From a virus, in IMG/VR virus record IMGVR_UViG_3300031669_000174, positions 1-29,515 of that record: 29,515 nucleotides of DNA. One strand, given 5' to 3'. Both the position numbers and the translations under genes were made by a program. Position 1 is the first letter of the stretch; the number at the start of each line of letters is the position of its first letter. Of this stretch, positions 24,641-29,515 are shown piece after piece. The notes below the pieces were generated by a model. It was given only the letters and a program-made list of their open reading frames with translations, did not search any database and was not told the origin of the DNA.

Positions 24641-24750
24641 GTGAAAAAAAAGTAGATAGATACAGTTCTACACATATGCACAATCTTTTCTCTATTCTAA
24701 TTAGAGAAAAAGTAAGTAATATAGTAGTATAAAAATAGATAATATATAAG
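24641..24750. other. AT-rich island (possible DNA unwinding element)
   Basis: By direct count this 110-base stretch has about 25 G or C bases (23%), in strong contrast to the surrounding GC-rich genes. It has an A-run at its left end and TATATAAG at its right end, with several TATAAT-like hexamers on both strands. It is flanked on both sides by TGTGCATG octamers. This is the expected look of a duplex-melting element beside initiator sites, although strong promoters could give similar composition. Confidence 0.65.
24685..24712. repeat. Inverted repeat inside the AT-rich island
   Basis: CTTTTCTCT (24685-24693) and AGAGAAAAAG (24703-24712) form an eight-base perfect stem (TTTTCTCT/AGAGAAAA) around the nine-base loop ATTCTAATT. 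It could form a hairpin on either strand and might serve as a terminator separating divergent transcription, a primase or initiator site, or an operator. Confidence 0.65.
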
Positions 24751-24765
24751 GGTTTTGGAAGTATG

Positions 24766-24801
24766 TGTGCATGTGTGCATGTGTGCATGGATGTGTGCAA
24801 C
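24766..24801 (+). repeat. Tandem octamer array (iteron-like): TGTGCATG x3 plus a variant
   Basis: Three perfect head-to-tail copies of TGTGCATG occupy 24766-24773, 24774-24781 and 24782-24789. After a four-base spacer there is a variant TGTGCAAC at 24794-24801. A reverse-orientation copy (CATGCACA) lies at 24835-24842. The array borders the right side of the AT-rich island and lies about 180 bases upstream of the first early gene. Confidence 0.85.
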
Positions 24802-24846
24802 CATGTCCCTGGTTACATCGCGGAGCCCTACCTACATGCACACGCA

Positions 24847-24860
24847 CACATACGTATGTG
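24847..24860. repeat. 14-bp perfect palindrome CACATACGTATGTG
   Basis: CACATAC/GTATGTG is a perfect dyad five bases after the reverse octamer at 24835-24842. It shares the CACA/TGTG ends of the octamers but has a different core (TACGTA), so it may bind a different dimeric regulator. Confidence 0.7.
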
Positions 24861-24952
24861 CGGCAGGCCGATTTGGCGCTTACGCGCGGGTTGCATCATG
24901 GCCTGCGTCAAGTCGGTTTTCCGTATTTCCGCGGTTTACCCGGGTCTGTATT

Positions 24953-24958
24953 TATAAT
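24953..24958 (+). promoter_or_regulatory. Candidate -10 box (TATAAT) for the early operon
   Basis: A perfect TATAAT lies 25 bases before the ATG of the first early gene, in the context GTATTTATAATAATATC. No good -35 hexamer is present at 16-18 base spacing, so activation by a protein bound at the upstream palindromes or octamers is plausible. The same TTTATAATA core occurs before the 27474 gene. Confidence 0.4.
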
Positions 24959-24983
24959 AATATCGAATGCCTCGAGGTAATCT

Positions 24984-25310
24984 ATGGGCAAGCACCGATC
25001 CAAACCGCCTACCCCTGCGGCCACTGGTCCGTTCATCCCAGATGAAGGGCAGAGACCCAAGAAGAACGATGGCGCCCGTCGTCATTGGGACAAATATCGC
25101 GAATCTCAGCGATTCCAGGTGCTCACCACCGAGGACGGCCAGGACACCGAGGTGGTCGTTGACAGTTACGAAGAACTTGCCCAACACCTCAATCTAAGTA
25201 TCAGCACGCTTCGTCAATACTTTGCCGGCGGCGGCGGTAATTTCAAAAGAACCTTTGAGGGCAAGATCGTCATCGTTACGCGCGGAAGGACGGCGCCCAA
25301 TGGCCGTTAA
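24984..25310 (+). CDS. HTH-like small early protein, candidate regulator or replication accessory factor
   Basis: A 108-residue protein. The first 45 residues are Pro/Lys/Arg-rich (MGKHRSKPPTPAATGPFIPDEGQRPKKND) and probably disordered and DNA-contacting. The C-terminal part has a compact domain: VVDSYEELAQHLNLSISTLRQYFAGG followed by beta-type NFKRTFEGKIVIVTRG. The helix-turn-helix pattern (SYEELAQHLNLSISTLRQYF) plus a short beta-hairpin resembles the NUMOD1-like HTH modules attached to phage proteins, but I cannot name a family. It is the first gene right of the control region; CGAGG about 7 bases upstream serves as ribosome binding site. Its end overlaps the primase-helicase start by 11 bases, so the two are co-translated. 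Confidence 0.65.
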   Translation: MGKHRSKPPTPAATGPFIPDEGQRPKKNDGARRHWDKYRESQRFQVLTTEDGQDTEVVVDSYEELAQHLNLSISTLRQYFAGGGGNFKRTFEGKIVIVTRGRTAPNGR

Positions 25311-27393
25311 GACCCCAATCCGTAAGGTCAACGGTCATTCAAATCGCGCCTCTGCCACCATGATCCTAGCGGAGGAGAAACTAGCCTCCTCAGGTCTTAC
25401 CCTCGTCGATGCGGATCTACTTCATATTGATATTCTTGAAGCCGGTCAACTTCCAGACGTTTACGGCAAGCCCAAGGACCAGCGACCAACTTTACTGTTC
25501 AATTATATCCACCCCATCACGGGTCAGCCACTCACCCACCAACCCAAGTTCCCACCCGCTAGTCGTGCGAGGTTCTTAGGTGGTGCCGCTGGATTCGGTG
25601 GCCAGGTGGAGAAGCAACTTAGATACATCGGCCCGCCCAACCTGCCGCCGGCTGCTTACTACCCCACCAACATCGACTGGCTTAAGGTCGTCAACGACAT
25701 CAATATTAAACTCATCATTACCGAGGGCGAACTCAAGGCCGCCAAGGCCTGTAAAGAAGGGTTCCCGACCATAGGCCTTGGTGGTGTCTGGTCCTTCCGT
25801 AGCACGAGGTTCGGCTGCGGCATGGTCCCCAGCCTTGAACTCGTGAACTGGGCCAGGCGTGAGGTGGTCATTCTGTTCGACTCGGATCTTAGGACCAACG
25901 ATAACGTCTGCGCCGCTGTGAATGCTTTGACCAAGTTGCTGACAGGTGAAGGTGCTGTCGTTAAAGTTGGGTTCATCCCAGCAGACGGCGACGACAAGAT
26001 AGGTCTCGACGATCTTCTTGTCCGACCAGGTGGGAAGCAGCAACTTATCAATATCCTTGACGGCAGTCAGCACTTAGGCTACTCAAGGCCTTTATGGGCC
26101 CTCAATGACCGGTATGTCTTTGTGAATCGTGGCGGCTACGTGCTCAATCGCCAAGGCCCTGGAATCGATGCTATCCAACCAACCCCATTCGTGAATGCTA
26201 TCGAAGCGACCCTCAGTTGCGTGATGCAAGAACTTGACGACGAGGGGCGCATCAAGCAGAAGGCTGTCTCTGCTGCCAAGGAGTGGATTCACTGGCCTCT
26301 ACGAGCTGCGGTCTCCAGTCTTACCTACCTGCCAGGTGAACCGCGGATCATCGAAACGGAGGGGGACCCCTACGGCAGATGGAATCTTTGGGGTGGTTGG
26401 GGCTGCAGCCCGGTCAAAGGAGACGTGAAACCGTTCTTAGATCTGGTCGATTTTCTTTTTACTGGGGCCACGGAGGCCGAGAAACTATGGTTCATCCGCT
26501 GGTGCGCCTATCCCATCCAACACCCAGGCACCAAGTTGGCATCGGCCGTGGTGCTGCATGGCGAGGAGGGCATCGGTAAGGGTCTGCTGGCCCACGGTCT
26601 CAGCCTTGTCTACGGCCAGAACTTCCTTAAGATTGGTCAGGATGAACTTGAGAGCCCGTTCAACAGTTGGTTGGCCCATCGACAGTTCATCTTTGGGGAT
26701 GAGGCAACTGGGTCAGAGCACCGTAAATATGCAGCCAAGCTCAAGGGTCTTATCACATCTGAGACGGCGATGATCAATGAGAAGTATGACAAAAAGTTCG
26801 AGCTCGTGGTCTGCGCCAACTTTCTCTTTGCCTCGAACGATGCAGATGCCTTTACGATGGACGACAAAGACCGTCGTTACTTCGTGCATGAAGGTCCGGC
26901 CCAACCACGTGAGCATGCTTTCTACGCTAAGATCAGCAACTGGTTAAAGAAGGACCCACTTGCCGGCCCCAACCTTTTCTACTATCTCCTGCACCAGGTG
27001 GACCTAGGGAGCTTTGAACCATTTGACCGGCCGCCTGTAACCCAGGCGAAGCGCGCCATGATCGAGGCCACAGCACCAGACATCCTCACATGGTGCCGAC
27101 AACTCATCACAGAACCGGAACTAGCCCTGCTACCTGGGACACCGACCTGCGACCTTATTACCTCAACCCAAGCTGTGGCCCATTTTGAATACCACCATAA
27201 TCCCGCGAAGCCAACCAGCAAGAATTACATGACAAAGATGCTCCGCAAGGCGGGCGCGGTGCAGGCATGCAAGAACATGATCATCGTAGATCCGAGTGGG
27301 CGGCGGTCGCGTTACCTCGCTATCAGGAACCAGGAACTTTGGCGGAACGCATCACAGGACCGAGCCCAAAGGTATCTCAAAACCGTTAAATAA
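25300..27393 (+). CDS. Primase-helicase: TOPRIM-like domain (DUF3854-type) plus SF3-like helicase (DUF5906-type)
   Basis: A 697-residue protein. A TOPRIM-like core has LIITEGELKAAKACKEG (about 138-155, catalytic Glu), VVILFDSDLRTND (about 189-201, DxD) and DDKIGLDDLL (about 228-238). This is followed by a linker and an AAA+/SF3-type helicase with Walker A HGEEGIGKG (about 421-429), Walker B FIFGDEA (about 463-469), a sensor-like VVCANFLFASND (about 503-514) and basic DDKDRRYFVHE (about 521-531). This is a common layout for phage and plasmid replicative primase-helicases that prime and unwind at an origin. The chosen ATG (25300) overlaps the preceding gene; an upstream frame start at 25222 reads antiparallel low-complexity sequence and is rejected. 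No polymerase gene is visible, so it probably lies further right. Confidence 0.87.
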   Translation: MAVKTPIRKVNGHSNRASATMILAEEKLASSGLTLVDADLLHIDILEAGQLPDVYGKPKDQRPTLLFNYIHPITGQPLTHQPKFPPASRARFLGGAAGFGGQVEKQLRYIGPPNLPPAAYYPTNIDWLKVVNDINIKLIITEGELKAAKACKEGFPTIGLGGVWSFRSTRFGCGMVPSLELVNWARREVVILFDSDLRTNDNVCAAVNALTKLLTGEGAVVKVGFIPADGDDKIGLDDLLVRPGGKQQLINILDGSQHLGYSRPLWALNDRYVFVNRGGYVLNRQGPGIDAIQPTPFVNAIEATLSCVMQELDDEGRIKQKAVSAAKEWIHWPLRAAVSSLTYLPGEPRIIETEGDPYGRWNLWGGWGCSPVKGDVKPFLDLVDFLFTGATEAEKLWFIRWCAYPIQHPGTKLASAVVLHGEEGIGKGLLAHGLSLVYGQNFLKIGQDELESPFNSWLAHRQFIFGDEATGSEHRKYAAKLKGLITSETAMINEKYDKKFELVVCANFLFASNDADAFTMDDKDRRYFVHEGPAQPREHAFYAKISNWLKKDPLAGPNLFYYLLHQVDLGSFEPFDRPPVTQAKRAMIEATAPDILTWCRQLITEPELALLPGTPTCDLITSTQAVAHFEYHHNPAKPTSKNYMTKMLRKAGAVQACKNMIIVDPSGRRSRYLAIRNQELWRNASQDRAQRYLKTVK

Positions 27394-27420
27394 TTCGTAA
27401 AAATGACGGTTTTCTTGGTT

Positions 27421-27426
27421 TATAAT
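27421..27426 (+). promoter_or_regulatory. Candidate -10 box (TATAAT) upstream of the 51-residue gene
   Basis: A perfect TATAAT lies 28 bases after the primase-helicase stop, in the context GGTTTATAATAGACC, inside a short AT-rich stretch. A -35 hexamer at standard spacing is poor (AT-only sequence). It would drive the small gene at 27474, which has a terminator-like structure right after it. Confidence 0.4.
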
Positions 27427-27473
27427 AGACCCACCGACGGACCGTGTGCCGTCTCAACCACAAGGAGGCCTAC

Positions 27474-27629
27474 GTGGCCATCGACATCAAGGAAACCAAG
27501 ACCAAGCTGAAGGAACTCAACAAGGACCGGAAGCTCAATGCCCGCGAGCTGGCCAAGCTGCAGAAGATCGACGGTGCTCTCGCCACCAAGATCGGCAAGT
27601 TTGAAGCCAAGCTGGCCGCCGCCGAGTAG
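27474..27629 (+). CDS. Lysine-rich small helical protein (51 residues)
   Basis: A GTG-start reading frame with a near-consensus ribosome binding site (AAGGAGG, 27462-27468) 5 bases upstream. The product is almost entirely charged alpha helix: IDIKETKTKLKELNKDRKLNARELAKLQK then IDGALATKIGKFEAKLAAAE, with heptad-like hydrophobics suggesting a short coiled-coil hairpin. I do not recognise a family. It sits in its own transcription unit: a TATAAT box 48 bases upstream and a terminator-like structure 13 bases downstream, which suggests strong independent expression. Small, early, basic helical phage proteins are often host-takeover or DNA/RNA-binding factors, but that is inference. An upstream ATG at 27444 lacks a ribosome binding site. 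Confidence 0.6.
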   Translation: MAIDIKETKTKLKELNKDRKLNARELAKLQKIDGALATKIGKFEAKLAAAE

Positions 27630-27642
27630 GTCCTGGCCACTC

Positions 27643-27700
27643 ACTCCGCCGCTCGTTGGGTTGTGCCCAAGGCGAGAACCTGATGAGCGGCGGAGTTTTT
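27643..27700 (+). terminator. Intrinsic terminator-like structure with 12-bp stem and branched loop
   Basis: ACTCCGCCGCTC (27643-27654) pairs perfectly with GAGCGGCGGAGT (27685-27696), followed by a T-run (27696-27700). The 30-base loop itself contains TTGGG-ttgtg-CCCAA (27656-27670) and a weak AGG/CCT pair (27670-27672 with 27679-27681), so it can fold as a multi-branch junction. The next gene starts 13 bases after the T-run with an AAGGAG site directly behind it, so it could act as an attenuator rather than a full stop. Confidence 0.75.
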
Positions 27701-27712
27701 CAAGGAGCATCC

Positions 27713-27937
27713 ATGCGTTGCTACACCGTCAAGGCCTTAGGTAAGGACGCACGACCGGTTGGTATCCGCTATGCCGGCACCGCGGCCGATGCCAAGACAA
27801 CCCGCGAAGAGTTGATGACCGTCTTCGGTCTCAACAAGAAGGATGTGGTCATCGATACCGCCGTCATCGAGACCCAGAAGGATGACCTGCTGGTGTTCAT
27901 CAACGACCTCTTGCGGAAGCAGGACAAGGCGGTGTAA
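27713..27937 (+). CDS. Hypothetical protein (74 residues)
   Basis: MRCYTVKALGKDARPVGIRYAGTAADAKTTREELMTVFGLNKKDVVIDTAVIETQKDDLLVFINDLLRKQDKAV. The alternating beta and alpha pattern (N-terminal strand CYTVKAL, strand VGIRYAG, helix TREELMTVFG, strand VVIDTAVIET, helix LVFINDLL) suggests a small alpha/beta fold. I do not recognise the family. The ATG at 27713 follows an AAGGAGCATCC site placed just after the terminator-like structure; an upstream TTG inside that structure is unlikely. The GTG of the next gene follows its stop by one base, so it is co-translated with the DUF6378-like protein. Confidence 0.65.
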   Translation: MRCYTVKALGKDARPVGIRYAGTAADAKTTREELMTVFGLNKKDVVIDTAVIETQKDDLLVFINDLLRKQDKAV

Positions 27938-27938
27938 C

Positions 27939-28214
27939 GTGGCGAAGCAAAGAAAATCAGTCCTTACTGAGGCCGAGTCCTTGGTCAATGGGCCTCGGCA
28001 GGCGGCATACGGCAGCCCCGCTGACAACTTCAGTCGGTGGCGTGATATGTGCCGCGCGACCGGACGGCCGGGGCTCGCAGACGTGACCGCCGAGGACCTG
28101 GCCGTCGCCATGGTGCTGCTCAAGATCGCCCGCGATACGGGTAGCCCCAAACGCGACAATGCCGTGGACGGCGCAGGTTACTTCGATGTGCTCGACCAGG
28201 TGCGAGGGTTGTAG
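27939..28214 (+). CDS. DUF6378-like phage protein
   Basis: A 91-residue protein from a GTG start (27939) one base after the previous stop. It shows the DUF6378 pattern: LTEAESLVNG.RQAAYGSPADNFSRWRDM near the N-terminus, DVTAEDLAVAMVLLKIARDTGSPKRDNAVDGAGYFDVLDQV at the C-terminus. The family is common in phage early regions and is predicted all-alpha; I believe a link to MazG-like nucleotide pyrophosphohydrolases has been suggested, but no activity is established here. It overlaps the next gene's GTG by one base. Confidence 0.8.
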   Translation: MAKQRKSVLTEAESLVNGPRQAAYGSPADNFSRWRDMCRATGRPGLADVTAEDLAVAMVLLKIARDTGSPKRDNAVDGAGYFDVLDQVRGL

Positions 28215-28450
28215 TGACCTCTGCTGAGCTCAAGGCCTGGTGGCATGACCGACTGTTGGTTATCCACCCGGATGTGGGCGGTGACCCCGATGCCTTTCCG
28301 AGGCTTCTGGCTGACTACCAGGCGCGACTGGTGCAGGCTCTAGCGGTGGAGGGGCATTGCCCCATCTGCAAGGGCACGGGCAGGGTGGTGGAGGAGCGCG
28401 GGTTCAACCGGCTCACCCTGCCCTGCCCGCAGGGATGTAAGAAGACCTGA
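28214..28450 (+). CDS. Mini J-domain-like protein with a DnaJ-type zinc-ribbon
   Basis: A 78-residue protein from a GTG start whose G is shared with the preceding TAG stop. Residues 4-40 contain the J-domain hallmark HPD (about 18-20) in a HDRLLVIHPDVGGDPDAFPRLLADYQ context, like the helix II-HPD-helix III half of a J domain. Residues 49-75 form a CPICKGTGRVVE..CPQGC element (Cys49, 52, 71, 75), like one zinc-binding repeat of the DnaJ Cys-rich domain. DnaJ proteins recruit and stimulate the host Hsp70 chaperone DnaK, so this could direct it to phage complexes. The J domain is truncated: helix I is not obvious. Function is inferred. Confidence 0.75.
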   Translation: MTSAELKAWWHDRLLVIHPDVGGDPDAFPRLLADYQARLVQALAVEGHCPICKGTGRVVEERGFNRLTLPCPQGCKKT

Positions 28451-28485
28451 CACTTAGATCCTTGAAAGAATCTTGAAAATAATGA

Positions 28486-28521
28486 TTTACAACGCTACGG
28501 ACGATGCTACATTGATGCTAC
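28486..28521 (+). promoter_or_regulatory. Candidate promoter with overlapping direct repeats
   Basis: TTTACA (28486-28491) and TACATT (28508-28513) are spaced by 16 bases, a fair sigma70-type match. The octamer GATGCTAC occurs twice (28503-28510 and 28514-28521), overlapping the -10 and the expected start site, which suggests an operator. Two TTGAAA hexamers (28462, 28472) lie just upstream. The 104-base gap (28451-28554) holds nothing else except a small CGCC/GGCG hairpin. Confidence 0.4.
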
Positions 28522-28554
28522 GCCACCTACGGCGTTCTGACAGGAGCGAGCATC

Positions 28555-28665
28555 ATGCAAAGCAACGCGGTTCTTCTTTCCTACCTCATCTGGTCGATGG
28601 TGCTCGGCCAGTTCGTGGTGGTTCAGGCACCAAGTTACACCGTGGCCAAGAGGATGGTGCGATGA
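28555..28665 (+). CDS. 36-residue membrane microprotein
   Basis: MQSNAVLLSYLIWSMVLGQFVVVQAPSYTVAKRMVR. A single hydrophobic segment (about residues 5-24) is followed by a basic C-terminal tail (AKRMVR), consistent with an inner-membrane microprotein. The ribosome binding site AGGAG lies 8 bases before the ATG, and its TGA overlaps the ATG of the next gene (ATGA), which strongly supports it being real despite its length. No family is recognised. Possible roles include superinfection exclusion, antiholin-type control or host membrane modulation; none is shown by the sequence. Confidence 0.6.
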   Translation: MQSNAVLLSYLIWSMVLGQFVVVQAPSYTVAKRMVR

Positions 28666-28826
28666 CCGTCCGCCGCTCTGACCTACTCAACATCTACCTC
28701 CGTGCGTGCTGCGTCGATGCGATTGACATCACGAACCACGCCGCAAAGGACACCCCCATCGCCACTACCATCGTCAAGGACTGCGAAGAGAGCATCGACG
28801 CCCTTGCTACCCTCACTTTCAACTGA
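28662..28826 (+). CDS. Hypothetical protein (54 residues)
   Basis: MTVRRSDLLNIYLRACCVDAIDITNHAAKDTPIATTIVKDCEESIDALATLTFN. It overlaps the preceding microprotein gene by ATGA and is followed within 30 bases by a well-placed start of the next gene. Predicted helical with three cysteines (CC near 16-17 and one near 41); the pattern is too short for a motif. I do not recognise it. A longer upstream frame (from 28473) runs through the candidate promoter and the microprotein in another frame and is rejected. Confidence 0.55.
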   Translation: MTVRRSDLLNIYLRACCVDAIDITNHAAKDTPIATTIVKDCEESIDALATLTFN

Positions 28827-28853
28827 CATCTTACACCTTACAGGAGAACTACT

Positions 28854-29243
28854 ATGGCCATCAAGACCTGCCTCAACCGTGATGCCGCAACCCGCTTCCT
28901 CCGCAAGAACGGGGTAGCGAAGGAGTTCTACAACCAGCTCATCTATACCAACGGCCGTAAACTCTGCATTAATGTGGAGGACATGCTGGCCCTCCTGAAG
29001 CCCAAGACCAAGGCCGTTGTGGACGTGCCGAAGGTTCTCTCCCCCACCGAGCAATATGCCCTCAAGGGAAACCTCAAGCGTGATGCGAAGATCGAGGGCA
29101 AGAAGTTGGGCACCGCCGCTCAGATCCGGCAGTTGATCAAGGACGGGCGCAGCAACGAGGAGATCCGCACCGTGTTGAACCTCCCTGAGACCAAGCGGCA
29201 CTATCCTCAATACTACCGCAACCAGCTTAGCAAGGAGATTTAA
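28854..29243 (+). CDS. HTH-containing early protein
   Basis: A 129-residue basic protein. The N-terminal half ([47 protein letters not shown]) is alpha/beta. The C-terminal region is a helix-turn-helix type: [39 protein letters not shown], which I have seen in other phage early proteins of unknown role (IRxLIxxGxSNxEIxxxxx..D.kRxYPxxYRxxL). This suggests DNA binding or a dimerisation module. An AGGAGAA ribosome binding site lies 8 bases upstream of the ATG. The pentapeptide-repeat gene starts one base after its stop codon. Confidence 0.6.
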   Translation: MAIKTCLNRDAATRFLRKNGVAKEFYNQLIYTNGRKLCINVEDMLALLKPKTKAVVDVPKVLSPTEQYALKGNLKRDAKIEGKKLGTAAQIRQLIKDGRSNEEIRTVLNLPETKRHYPQYYRNQLSKEI

Positions 29244-29244
29244 G

Positions 29245-29511
29245 ATGGCGATGCGACGATACACCCCCGAAGAGATCCAGCAGGTGCTAGCCGATCACAA
29301 GAAATGGCTGGCAGACGAAGGCGGATCCAGGGCGGACCTCTCCGGGGCGAACCTCTCCGGGGCGAACCTCTCCGGGGCGGACCTCTCCGGGGCGGACCTC
29401 TCCGGGGCGAACCTCTCCGGGGCGGACCTCTCCGGGGCGGACCTCTTCGGGGCGGACCTCTCCGGGGCGAACCTCTTCGGGGCGGACCTCTCCGGGGCGA
29501 ACCTCTCCTAG
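29245..29511 (+). CDS. Pentapeptide-repeat protein
   Basis: An 88-residue protein with a helical N-terminal part ([30 protein letters not shown]) and then twelve A(D/N)L(S/F)G pentapeptides, the core of a right-handed quadrilateral beta-helix. Family members such as Qnr and MfpA mimic DNA and bind gyrase; many phage copies are uncharacterised, so gyrase, nuclease or transcription-factor mimicry are all possible. A GGAG ribosome binding site precedes the ATG by 8 bases. The stop TAG interrupts the DNA repeat, and the following bases (GCGA) continue the same repeat register, so the gene could be a shortened form of a longer array. Twelve repeats give three coils, shorter than most known active members. 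Confidence 0.85.
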   Translation: MAMRRYTPEEIQQVLADHKKWLADEGGSRADLSGANLSGANLSGADLSGADLSGANLSGADLSGADLFGADLSGANLFGADLSGANLS

Positions 29512-29515
29512 GCGA
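29331..29515. repeat. 15-bp tandem repeats encoding the pentapeptide array
   Basis: Eleven consecutive 15-base units of the form TYCGGGGCGRACCTC fill 29341-29505, with a partial unit before (29331-29340) and a degenerate partial unit after (29506-29515, TCCTAGGCGA instead of TCCGGGGCGA). Variation is limited to A/G in the sixth-last position (Asn or Asp) and C/T in the second position (Ser or Phe). The near-perfect identity indicates recent expansion and potential for copy-number change by slippage. Confidence 0.9.

Larger units (their letters stand above)
24447..24983. promoter_or_regulatory. Divergent control region, candidate replication origin
   Basis: 537 bases with no credible gene, between the leftward late module and the rightward early module. 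It contains a cluster of TGTGCATG octamers in both orientations, a 110-base AT-rich stretch (24641-24750, about 25 G/C bases), an inverted repeat within it, and palindromes at 24576-24587 and 24847-24860. An imperfect dyad TTGTG-N7-CACAA lies at 24514-24530, close to the small terminase start. Reading frames across the region consist of repeat-derived Cys/Val/Met or His/Thr codons and lack ribosome binding sites. Iteron arrays next to AT-rich DNA are a common origin architecture, and divergent promoters are required here. The origin role is an inference. Confidence 0.6.

Noticed and set aside
24766-24842. CRISPR-like repeats
   Set aside because: Octamers are directly abutting or irregularly spaced, with no spacers of constant length and no cas genes.
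24522-24860. Reading frames on both strands through the octamer cluster (Cys/Val/Met-rich or His/Thr-rich)
   Set aside because: Their composition comes from the TGTGCATG repeats and AT-rich DNA; no ribosome binding sites or family motifs are present.
25222-25299. A 26-residue N-terminal extension of the primase-helicase
   Set aside because: It is low-complexity Arg/Ser/Ala, overlaps the HTH-like gene in another frame and lacks a ribosome binding site; the ATG at 25300 is better.
29500-29515. Reassigned TAG codon (alternative genetic code)
   Set aside because: TAG is used as an ordinary stop at 27627-27629, 28212-28214 and in the gp12-, gp13-like and cement genes, so genome-wide recoding is not supported.

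Overview
The window is part of a tailed double-stranded DNA phage (or prophage) genome with podovirus-like gene content. The virion genes have recognisable counterparts in T7 (connector/portal, gp11-, gp12-, gp13-, gp14-like proteins and an oversized gp16-position protein). The head genes match the Bordetella phage BPP-1 type (Bbp19-like protein, BPP-1-type major capsid protein, Bbp16-type cement protein). By eye the DNA is fairly GC-rich, except for one AT-rich island near 24.7 kb. No host genes, tRNAs, integrase, RNA polymerase or CRISPR arrays are visible, so neither host nor lifestyle can be fixed from this window.

Layout. Positions 1-24446 hold a tightly packed, leftward (minus-strand) late module. 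In transcription order it contains: small and large terminase, a small conserved protein, portal, a membrane coiled-coil protein, a Bbp19-like protein, scaffold, major capsid protein, cement protein, a structured RNA element, a small hypothetical, gp11-like and gp12-like tail tube/nozzle proteins, gp13-like, gp14-like and gp15-like internal proteins, a 2659-residue polyvalent ejection protein, a small protein, a beta-helix tail spike, a GH108 endolysin, and the start of a 3TM-type holin cut by the window edge. Most neighbours overlap by ATGA or TGATG, or sit within about 12 bases of each other, which suggests one long translationally coupled operon.

Positions 24447-24983 are a gene-free divergent control region. 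It holds a 110-base AT-rich stretch (about 23% GC), a hairpin, palindromes and a cluster of TGTGCATG octamers in both orientations. It looks like a combined replication origin and regulatory region.

Positions 24984-29511 are a rightward (plus-strand) early/replication module: a small HTH-like protein, a TOPRIM plus SF3-helicase primase-helicase, and then a run of small genes (lysine-rich 51-residue protein, 74-residue hypothetical, DUF6378-like protein, mini J-domain/zinc-ribbon protein, a 36-residue membrane microprotein, a 54-residue protein, and a 129-residue HTH-like protein). The window ends in a pentapeptide-repeat protein built from almost perfect 15-base tandem repeats. More early genes probably lie beyond the right edge.

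The least explained elements are the octamer/AT-rich control region, the 14-bp-stem branched RNA between the capsid and connector genes, the metalloprotease-like motif inside the giant ejection protein, the branched terminator-like structure at 27.65 kb, and the pentapeptide array whose stop codon falls inside the repeat register.
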